From Brevundimonas sp. (GTDB taxonomy: Bacteria; Pseudomonadota; Alphaproteobacteria; Caulobacterales; Caulobacteraceae): a stretch of DNA of 64,000 nt. How positions within the stretch are numbered: position 1 is the stretch's first letter; each line of letters begins with the position of its first letter. Both the position numbers and the translations under genes were made by a program. Below are positions 56,605 through 64,000 of the stretch, in pieces. The notes under the pieces are model-generated. The model was not told the origin of the DNA and did no database searches. It worked only from the letters and a program-made list of their open reading frames with translations. The stretch covers positions 1 to 64,000 of the forward strand of contig NZ_JAUSOE010000078.1 in assembly GCF_030656255.1 (NCBI RefSeq), in the 5' to 3' direction.

Positions 56605-56862
56605 ATGATGACCGCCATCTTCGTCTTCATCAAAACCGAGCTGGGCTACGCCAATGAGGTGGCGGCCGATATCGTGGACAATGTCGAGAACGTCTCCGAG
56701 GTCTATTCCACCTCGGGTCAGCACGACCTGCTGGCCAAGTTCAACCTGCCGCGCGACGCCGACATCGGGACCTTCGTGACCAAACAGGTGCAGACCCGGC
56801 CGCATGTCCGCGACACCTTCACCGTCATCACCTTCTCGCCCTTCCTGCCGAAACAGGCCTAG
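56605..56862 (+). CDS. Stand-alone Lrp/AsnC ligand-binding (RAM) domain protein
   Basis: 85 aa; ENVSEVYSTSGQHDLLAKFNLPRDADIGTFVTKQVQTRPHVRDTFTVITF; no HTH. Confidence 0.85.
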   Translation: MMTAIFVFIKTELGYANEVAADIVDNVENVSEVYSTSGQHDLLAKFNLPRDADIGTFVTKQVQTRPHVRDTFTVITFSPFLPKQA

Positions 56863-57371
56863 GACTTCCGGGCGTCGGCCTTGCGCTTGACCTCGTCCTT
56901 GCGCTCCTCCGCCTCGTCGTCGTCGCCGACCTTCTCCTCGACCGTGGCCGAGAAGCGCTGGAAGGCGCCCAGGCCGACCAGCACCAGGACGGCGGCGATC
57001 AGCAGGGCGGAGGGATAGATCAGCAGGGCCACATCCTCGCGCGCCGTCTTGAACACCACCACCAGCGCCTCAAGGAACAGGGCGATGACGATGGTGGACA
57101 GGAATTTCGTCAGGCTGCGCCGGGCCTCGGCGGCGCTGCGCCGCTCATTGCCGCGCCGCACCTCATCCTCGAAGATGTATTTGGCCACGTCGAAGACGGC
57201 GATGGCGACGATGATATAGCCCAGCATGTCCAGAACGGCGTCGGCCCCCGACTGATCCGGGCGTCCGATCCCTTCCAGCGCGTCCTTCACGCCGAACCCG
57301 ATCAGGGCCATGGCCGAAAGCAGCAGCAGAAGACTGGCGAAGCCGAAGACGGCGCGGGTCAAATAGGTCAT
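56859..57371 (-). CDS. Predicted membrane protein (170 aa)
   Basis: Four hydrophobic segments; charged C-terminus. Confidence 0.75.
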   Translation of the reverse strand: MTYLTRAVFGFASLLLLLSAMALIGFGVKDALEGIGRPDQSGADAVLDMLGYIIVAIAVFDVAKYIFEDEVRRGNERRSAAEARRSLTKFLSTIVIALFLEALVVVFKTAREDVALLIYPSALLIAAVLVLVGLGAFQRFSATVEEKVGDDDEAEERKDEVKRKADARKS

Positions 57372-57486
57372 GGCGGTGCAACTCCCTGGCGGCTGTCAAC
57401 GCGCGAACGGCCAAGCTGTTGCCTCGCCGCAAAAGGGTGACGATGGCCCAAGGGACGGCTAAACCGACGCCATAGGGAGACACGAC

Positions 57487-58782
57487 ATGACGCGATCCAA
57501 CGCGCCCGCCTATCTGACCGGCTTCGGCAACCATTTCGCGACCGAGGCTGCGCCCGGCGCCCTGCCCGTGGGCCAGAACTCGCCGCAGAAGACGCCGATG
57601 GGCCTGTATGCCGAACAGCTGTCCGGCACCGCCTTCACCGCCCCGCGCGCCGAGAACCGGCGCAGCTGGCTTTACCGCCTGCGCCCCTCGGCCCAGCACG
57701 GCCCTTATGTGGCCTTCGACCAGGGCCGCGTCCGCTCCGGCCCGTTCGACGAGACCCCGCCCAACCCCAACCGGATGCGCTGGGACCCTCTGCCCATCCC
57801 CGAGACCTCGACTGACTGGATCGAAGGTCTGGTGAGCTATGGCGGAAACGGCGAGCCCGACGCCGGAACGGGCGCCGGTATTCACCTGTATGTCGCCAAC
57901 CGGTCGATGACCGACCGCGTCTTCTACGACGCCGACGGCGAACTGCTGATCGTGCCCCAGCAAGGCGCGCACCGGTTCGTCACCGAGATGGGGGTGATCG
58001 AGGCCGAGCCCGGCCATGTGGTCCTGATCCCGCGCGGCGTCCGCTTCCGCGTCGAGATCGACGGACCGGTTCGCGGCTATGTCTGCGAAAACTACGGCAG
58101 CCCCTTCCGCCTGCCGGACCTGGGGCCGATCGGCGCCAACGGCCTGGCCAATCCGCGCGACTTCGAAACCCCGGTCGCGGCGTTCGAGGACGTCGATCGC
58201 CCGACCCAGTGCGTCCAGAAATACGGCGGCCGTCTGTGGGCTACGACCTTCGACCACAGCCCGCTGGACGTGGTGGCCTGGCACGGCAATCTGGCCCCCT
58301 GCCGCTATGATACGGCGCGGTTCAACACGATCAACACCGTCAGCTACGACCACCCCGATCCGTCGATCTTCACCGTCCTGACCAGCCCGTCCGAGACGCC
58401 GGGCACGGCCAATATCGACTTCGTCATCTTCCCGCCGCGCTGGATGGTGGCCGAGCATACGTTCCGCCCGCCCTGGTTCCATCGCAACGTCATGAGCGAA
58501 TTCATGGGCCTGGTGACCGGCGCCTATGACGCCAAGGCCGGCGGCTTCGCGCCCGGCGGGGCTTCCCTGCACAACCGGATGAGCGGCCATGGTCCCGATC
58601 AGGCCAGCTATGAAGGCGCGATCCGGGCGGAACTGAAGCCGCACAAGATCACTGACACCCTGGCCTTCATGTTCGAGACCCGGGCGCCGATCCGTGTCAC
58701 GAAATGGGCGTCAGAATCACCCCAGATGCAGCTCGACTATGACGATGTCTGGTCGGGCTTCACCAAAGGACAAGTCGAATGA
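57487..58782 (+). CDS. hmgA: Homogentisate 1,2-dioxygenase
   Basis: [26 protein letters not shown]..., [27 protein letters not shown]. Confidence 0.97.
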   Translation: MTRSNAPAYLTGFGNHFATEAAPGALPVGQNSPQKTPMGLYAEQLSGTAFTAPRAENRRSWLYRLRPSAQHGPYVAFDQGRVRSGPFDETPPNPNRMRWDPLPIPETSTDWIEGLVSYGGNGEPDAGTGAGIHLYVANRSMTDRVFYDADGELLIVPQQGAHRFVTEMGVIEAEPGHVVLIPRGVRFRVEIDGPVRGYVCENYGSPFRLPDLGPIGANGLANPRDFETPVAAFEDVDRPTQCVQKYGGRLWATTFDHSPLDVVAWHGNLAPCRYDTARFNTINTVSYDHPDPSIFTVLTSPSETPGTANIDFVIFPPRWMVAEHTFRPPWFHRNVMSEFMGLVTGAYDAKAGGFAPGGASLHNRMSGHGPDQASYEGAIRAELKPHKITDTLAFMFETRAPIRVTKWASESPQMQLDYDDVWSGFTKGQVE

Positions 58783-59141
58783 TCCGCATTTCCCTCATCG
58801 CCGCCGCCGCCCTGCTGGCCGCCGCCTGCACGCCCCAGACGACAGGCGCCGGCTCCGACGCCCCGATGCAGAGCGCCGAAGCCTCGGCCTGCGCCACGCG
58901 CGGCGGCACGATGAAACAGGTGGGCCGGATGCAGTCCTGGCAGTGCGTGATCAGCTACGCCGACGCCGGCAAGCGCTGCACCGACGGCGACCAGTGCCAG
59001 GGCGACTGCCGCGTCGAGGGCAATACCGGCATCGAGGCGGGCGCGGCCACAGCTGGCGTCTGCCAGGCCACCAGCGACCGCTTCGGCTGCAATACGCCGG
59101 TCGAGGACGGCAAGGCCGGCCCGACCCTCTGCATCGACTGA
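58779..59141 (+). CDS. Small lipoprotein-like Cys-rich hypothetical protein
   Basis: [16 protein letters not shown] lipobox-like; CCxx-rich [14 protein letters not shown]. Confidence 0.7.
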   Translation: MIRISLIAAAALLAAACTPQTTGAGSDAPMQSAEASACATRGGTMKQVGRMQSWQCVISYADAGKRCTDGDQCQGDCRVEGNTGIEAGAATAGVCQATSDRFGCNTPVEDGKAGPTLCID

Positions 59142-59332
59142 GGAAGGCAGCCGCTACACGCCTACCCATTCCCGAAATCCTGGCCCTGAAATGAGGGGTG
59201 AATCGGTACCGGCTGACACGGACGGCTGGAGCCGAGAGCGGACATGCCAAAGGTCTGTTCGGGGTGAAAGCAGAAGATCCCGTTTCGCCGCAACAGCGGA
59301 TGGCGACCGTTGCGGAGTGTCCGCTTGGGACG

Positions 59333-60250
59333 TCAGGCCTTGTTATAGTCCCAGGCCCCCGCTGCGCTGAGCGCTTGCTCGAATGCGTTGCGGCCGGATC
59401 CTGCGAGCCATGAGTGAAAAATCTGCATCTCCGGGTTGATTTCTCGCAGGGCGTCAAGGTCGGCGTTCCCTGCGAGAGGTCCCGCGTCAACCAGCGCGGT
59501 CAGGCCCGCCAAGAATGGGTTTGCCGCCAAAACCGCGTCGGAGAAGCGAGAATAGGCGATGGGACTCCCTGCCGCTTCGGTGAAACCGGCTTCCAGGTCG
59601 GCGCCGGTCACCGCGTCGCTGGCGATCTCAAGCGTTTCGCCGCCGAAGCGCGCTGGATCCGCAAGAATGGCGGCCACGAACTTGCCGATGTCTTCGACCG
59701 CCAGGAATTGCATCACCTGGTCTCGGCGGGGGAAGAAGTTGAACCGACCCTCGTCCAGCCCGAAGCCCGGCATCGTCAGCATCTCCATGAACGCCGCCGG
59801 ACGGACCACCGTGGCGGTGATGGGCAGGGTGCGGATATGCGCTTCGATCCGGCTCTTCGTGTCGAAATGAGCCATCCCGGTCGGGGTGTCGCCGACACCA
59901 TTGCCCGAGCTATAGACGAGGTGCTTCACCCCGCTCTCGACCGCGAGATCGGCGACGGTGACGCCATAGCGGACTTCTTGCGCATCGGTCACGGCGCCGC
60001 CCGGCGAACTCGGCTGCACGCTGAAGACGCCGTACGCACCCTTCATCGCCATCCGAATTTCATCGACGTCGTCGAAATCGCCCTGGAAGAGTTCAACCCC
60101 GGCTTCTCCAAGCGCCGCCGATTGCGGCGACGTCGTATCGCGAACCAGGGCGCGAACCGGCCAACCGGCTTTCAGAAGGGAAGCGGCGACCGATCCGCCC
60201 TGTTGGCCGGTGGCGCCGAACACCAGGATCGGCTGTTTGATGTCAGACAT
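59333..60250 (-). CDS. NmrA-family NAD(P)-binding protein
   Basis: ILVFGATGQQGGSVAASLLKAGWPVRALVRD...; Rossmann GxxGxxG. Confidence 0.9.
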   Translation of the reverse strand: MSDIKQPILVFGATGQQGGSVAASLLKAGWPVRALVRDTTSPQSAALGEAGVELFQGDFDDVDEIRMAMKGAYGVFSVQPSSPGGAVTDAQEVRYGVTVADLAVESGVKHLVYSSGNGVGDTPTGMAHFDTKSRIEAHIRTLPITATVVRPAAFMEMLTMPGFGLDEGRFNFFPRRDQVMQFLAVEDIGKFVAAILADPARFGGETLEIASDAVTGADLEAGFTEAAGSPIAYSRFSDAVLAANPFLAGLTALVDAGPLAGNADLDALREINPEMQIFHSWLAGSGRNAFEQALSAAGAWDYNKA

Positions 60251-60337
60251 GAATACCCTCGCTTGCTCGAAGGTTACCTATATATACTGCTGGGAATGGG
60301 CCGGAAGACGGCACATTTTTGAGCCTCAGGCACAAGG

Positions 60338-60751
60338 ATGATACGCGTGCACCGATCGATCCACGGGCGCCCCTATGCGGAGACGGAGGACGGCCCCCGA
60401 TTTACGCCCTGTGCGCCCAACAGCGTCCTGGCGCGGCTTGGCGACAAATGGACCATTCTCGTCATGTCCCACCTCGCGGTGGCGGACGGCCATCGACTCC
60501 GTTTCTCGGCCCTTAAGAGCGGTATCGACGGGATCACTCAGCGGATGCTGACGCTGACCCTCCGCAATCTGGAGCGCGACGGTCTGCTCACGCGGCACTA
60601 CTTTCCGGAAGTGCCGCCGCGCGTCGAATATGAGCTGACCGAGATGGGGGCGAGCATGCTGCCCGCGCTGGAGGGGTTTACCTCCTGGATCCGGACTAAC
60701 TGGCCGCGAATTGCCGAAAGCCGCGCCGCCTATGACAACGCTCAACGGTAG
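60338..60751 (+). CDS. HxlR-family transcriptional regulator
   Basis: LARLGDKWTILVMSHL...RFSALKSGIDGITQRMLTLTLRNLERDGLLTRHYFPEVPPRVEYELTEMG. Confidence 0.95.
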   Translation: MIRVHRSIHGRPYAETEDGPRFTPCAPNSVLARLGDKWTILVMSHLAVADGHRLRFSALKSGIDGITQRMLTLTLRNLERDGLLTRHYFPEVPPRVEYELTEMGASMLPALEGFTSWIRTNWPRIAESRAAYDNAQR

Positions 60752-60768
60752 AGCGCAGGTCTCGCCCC

Positions 60769-61155
60769 TCAATCCCCGTGCTTGCCGTTGCTGGAGAATT
60801 CCGGCGGCGCCGCCTTGTGGATGAACTGCTCCGCCACCAGCCAGGCCTTGAACGGCCGCAGGCAGCCCAGGCACATGATCACCAGGATCGGCAGGGTCAC
60901 CACGGCATGCACCCAGATGGGCGGCTTCACGCTGAAGTCGAATATCATCAGCAGGATCATTCCGACTACGCCCACCGCCGTCATGACGAAGAAGGCGGGA
61001 CCGTCGGCCGGGTCGGCGAACCCATAGCTCAGCCCGCATTTGGGACAGGCCTCGCGCAGGGTCAGATAGCCCTTGAACAGCGGCCCCTCGCCGCAGCGGG
61101 GACAGCGACAGGCCAGGCCGGTCTTCAGGGTGCTGAGGCGCGGATAATCGGTCAT
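60769..61155 (-). CDS. DUF983 family membrane protein
   Basis: CRCPRCGEGPLFKGYLTLREACPKCGLSYGFADPADGPAFFV. Confidence 0.92.
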   Translation of the reverse strand: MTDYPRLSTLKTGLACRCPRCGEGPLFKGYLTLREACPKCGLSYGFADPADGPAFFVMTAVGVVGMILLMIFDFSVKPPIWVHAVVTLPILVIMCLGCLRPFKAWLVAEQFIHKAAPPEFSSNGKHGD

Positions 61156-61273
61156 GGCCCCATCATGGGCCGGATCGCGCCGCCTGTCGCCGGACGAACC
61201 GTCCTATCCGTAGAATCACGGTCACTGTCGGTTAACCGCGATTAAAGAGCTTGTGGGGCAAGGCTCGACGGAT

Positions 61274-64000
61274 ATGTCCGGGACCCCGCACAGCAAGCGT
61301 ATCCTGAAGTCGACCGTGGCGGCCGCCGCGGCCGGCGCGGTTGTGTTCGCGCCGCTGGCGCCGCTGGCCCAGGAAGCCGGCCGGTCGCGCGATCCGCTGT
61401 CGATCAACATCGGTCAATCCAGCGAATTCACCCGTGTCGAGTTCGGCGGCGTCATCGGCGCGCGCAGCCAGGTCCGGCGCGAGGGCGACAAGGTCATCGT
61501 CCGCCTGGGCGTCTCGGCCGCGCCGGATGTCTCGCGTCTGCGCGTCGATCCGCCGGAGGGGGTCAAGGCCGTCGAGACGCGGCTGGCGCGGGGCGGGGCG
61601 ACCGATCTGGTCATCACCCTGGCCGAGGGCGCCGATGCCCGGTCCGGGGCGGCTGACGGCGCGGTCTGGCTGAACCTTTACGCGCCCGGCAAGGCGCCGG
61701 AGCCGACGCAGGAAGAGCGGGCGGCGCTCGTCAATTCCGTCGTCCCCGTCCGCGCCGTCTCCTCGCCGGAGAAGACCGTCCTGACCTTCCAGTGGGGCGC
61801 GCCGGTCGGCGCCGCCGTCTTCCGCCGGGGCGAGGCGGTCTGGGTCGTGTTCGACACCGCCGCCAAGATGGACCTGACCGGGGCCAAGGCCCTGGGACCG
61901 GCCAAGGAGGCCCGCTGGGCCGCCGGGCCGGACTATACCGCCGTCCGCATCGCCGCTCCCGACGGCCTGGCCGTGGCGGCCGAGGGCCAGGGCGGAACCT
62001 GGACTGTGACCATCGGCGGTTCGCCCGCCGGCGCTTCGGGCGTCGAGGTGGAGCGGTCTGACGACGGGTCCGCCACCCTGGTGGCGCGGATGGCCGGGGC
62101 GACCAAGACCGTCTGGCTGACCGATCCCCTGGTCGGCGACCGTTTCGCCGCCGTCACCGCCCTGGCGCCCGGCAAGGGGTTTGCGGGCGCGCGCAGCACC
62201 GTCGATCTCAGCCTGATCCCCACGGCCCAGGGGCTGGCGGTCGAGACCACGACCGACGATCTGAAGATCGAGGCGGCGGGCGACCTGGTCACGCTCAGCC
62301 GTCCGCAAGGCCTGACCCTGTCGCCGCCGTCGGCGACCCTGGAGGCCGCCGCCCATGAGAGCGACGCCCCCAAGCCCGCGCCCCATCCGGCCCTGATCCT
62401 GGAGGAATGGGCGACAGCGGGCGAGGACGGCTTCTCGCAACGCTATCGCCGCCTTCAGGATGCGGCGGCTCAGGAAACCATCGCCGGAACTGACAATCCC
62501 CGCGCCCCCATCGCGGCGCGGATGGCCCTGGCCCGTTTTCTGGTCGGGTCCGGCCTGAACTATGAGGCGATCGGCGTCATCAACGCCCTGGTCGCCAAGG
62601 CCCCCAACATGCAGGGTGAGCCCGAGGTGCGCGGCCTGCGCGGCGCCGCCCGCGTCGGCGTCGGCCGGCTTGAAGAGGCCCAGGCCGACTTCGCCGGCTC
62701 GGCCCTGTCCAACGATCCCGCCTCCAAGGTCTGGCAGGGCTATATCGCCGCCGAACAGGGCGACTGGGAGGGCGCGCGCCGCGCCTTCGCCGCCGGGGCC
62801 TCGGTCATCGACGACTTCCCCAAGGAATGGCGCGCCCGCTTCGGCGCCGCCCACGCCCTGGCCGCCATCCAGACCAACGACTTGCCGGCTGCGCGCCAGC
62901 TGCTGGCCTATGTCTTCAGCCAGAACGCCTCGGCCGCCGATCAGCTGACCGCCCGCGTGGTTCAGGCGCGTCTGTTCGAACTGTCCGGCGACACGGATCG
63001 GGCGCTGGCGGTGTACAAGGCCGTTGCCCGCGCCCCGCTGGACGGCATCGCCACCCCCGCCAAACTGGGCGCCATCGGGCTGGAGCTGGACAAGGGCGTC
63101 CTGACGCCGGATCAGGCGGCCCAGCAGTTGGAGCAGTTGAAATGGCGCTGGCGCGGCGACGCCACCGAACTGGCGGTCATCCGCAAACTGGCCAATCTCT
63201 ATCTTCAGCAAGGCCGCTATCGCGAGGCCCTGGACGCCCTGCGCGGCGCCGGCAAGCGGATGTCCGGGGTGCCCGGCGCCGCCGAGATCTACGCCGACCA
63301 GTCCAACGCCTTCCGCGCCCTGTTCCTGGAAGGCGCGGCCGACGGCCTGCAGCCCGTTCAGGCCCTGGCCCTCTTCTATGATTTCCGCGAACTGACTCCC
63401 ATCGGCGCCGACGGCGACGAGATGGTGCGCCGTCTGTCGCGCCGCCTGATCGACGTCGATCTGCTGGACCAGGCCGCCGAACTGCTGAAACACCAGGTGG
63501 ACGAGCGGCTGGACGGGGTGGCCAAGGCCCAGGTCGCCACCAATCTGGCCACCGTCTATCTGATGGATCGCCAGCCGGAGAAGGCGCTGCAGGCCATCTG
63601 GAGCTCGCGCACCACCCTGCTGCCCAACGCCATCAACAGCGAGCGCCGGGCGCTGGAGGCGCGCGCCCTGATGGACCTTGGCCGCTACGACCACGCCCTG
63701 GAGGTTCTGGACCGCGATCAGTCCGGCCCGGCGCGCGAGGTGCGCGGCGACATTCTGTGGAAACAGCAGAAATGGGCCGAGGCCGCGCCCCTGTACGAAG
63801 CGCGTCTGGGCGATCGTTACAAACAGGGGGATGCGCCCCTGACCCAGGCCGAGGAAAGCTGGCTGATCCGCGCCGGCGTCGGTTACTCGCTGAGTGGAAA
63901 CCCCGCCGCCCTGGATCGTCTGCGCGGCCAGTATTCGCCCTTCATCGCCCGGGCGCGGTCGGCCAATGCGATCCGCGTGGCCCTGGACGACAATCTGTCG
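61274..64000 (+). CDS. Large TPR-repeat exported protein (3' truncated by window edge)
   Basis: Uninterrupted frame from ATG 61274 (MSGTPHSKRILKSTVAAAAAGAVVFAPLAPLAQEAG...) with TPR-like repeats (ELAVIRKLANLYLQQGRYREALDALR); no stop in window, hence absent from the ORF track. Confidence 0.85.
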   Translation, partial: MSGTPHSKRILKSTVAAAAAGAVVFAPLAPLAQEAGRSRDPLSINIGQSSEFTRVEFGGVIGARSQVRREGDKVIVRLGVSAAPDVSRLRVDPPEGVKAVETRLARGGATDLVITLAEGADARSGAADGAVWLNLYAPGKAPEPTQEERAALVNSVVPVRAVSSPEKTVLTFQWGAPVGAAVFRRGEAVWVVFDTAAKMDLTGAKALGPAKEARWAAGPDYTAVRIAAPDGLAVAAEGQGGTWTVTIGGSPAGASGVEVERSDDGSATLVARMAGATKTVWLTDPLVGDRFAAVTALAPGKGFAGARSTVDLSLIPTAQGLAVETTTDDLKIEAAGDLVTLSRPQGLTLSPPSATLEAAAHESDAPKPAPHPALILEEWATAGEDGFSQRYRRLQDAAAQETIAGTDNPRAPIAARMALARFLVGSGLNYEAIGVINALVAKAPNMQGEPEVRGLRGAARVGVGRLEEAQADFAGSALSNDPASKVWQGYIAAEQGDWEGARRAFAAGASVIDDFPKEWRARFGAAHALAAIQTNDLPAARQLLAYVFSQNASAADQLTARVVQARLFELSGDTDRALAVYKAVARAPLDGIATPAKLGAIGLELDKGVLTPDQAAQQLEQLKWRWRGDATELAVIRKLANLYLQQGRYREALDALRGAGKRMSGVPGAAEIYADQSNAFRALFLEGAADGLQPVQALALFYDFRELTPIGADGDEMVRRLSRRLIDVDLLDQAAELLKHQVDERLDGVAKAQVATNLATVYLMDRQPEKALQAIWSSRTTLLPNAINSERRALEARALMDLGRYDHALEVLDRDQSGPAREVRGDILWKQQKWAEAAPLYEARLGDRYKQGDAPLTQAEESWLIRAGVGYSLSGNPAALDRLRGQYSPFIARARSANAIRVALDDNLS

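Noticed and set aside
61232-63694. 820-aa minus-strand ORF
   Set aside because: Shadow of the TPR-protein gene that begins at 61274 and runs off the window; the plus frame has a signal peptide and TPR-like repeats.
1-64000. CRISPR arrays, prophage modules, rRNA operon, IS transposases
   Set aside because: No regularly spaced direct repeats with unique spacers, phage structural genes, rRNA sequence or DDE/tyrosine recombinase ORFs were seen.

Overview
High-GC alphaproteobacterial chromosome segment. Gene content and order (dnaA-dnaN-recF next to rpsT, ccmIEFH, dctBD/dctA, glnE, hemC/hemD, tsaD-gpsA) look Caulobacterales/Brevundimonas-like; this is inferred from family recognition, not from a search. 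Most of the window is ordinary chromosome. The most unusual structure is a set of short nuclease genes, each enclosed by terminal inverted repeats (TIRs). (a) A 393-bp unit with a GIY-YIG gene between 42-nt TIRs (40/42 identical) lies between dnaN and recF. (b) A 128-bp gene-less element with the same TIRs lies between a histidine kinase gene and glnE. (c) A 450-bp unit with a DUF559-type nuclease gene between ~51-58-nt GC-rich TIRs splits a response-regulator/histidine-kinase pair. A related solo palindrome abuts the dnaA stop codon. Other leads: an abrupt codon-usage switch inside a DegP/HtrA gene; a ~230-bp non-coding stretch of consecutive hairpins beside tRNA-Thr(CGT); a small cassette with a membrane-tethered LuxR-type regulator and three unknown proteins; and several palindromic regulatory arrays (metK, dctA, dnaA, katE). 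All coordinates and repeat comparisons were made by eye; no database searches were run.
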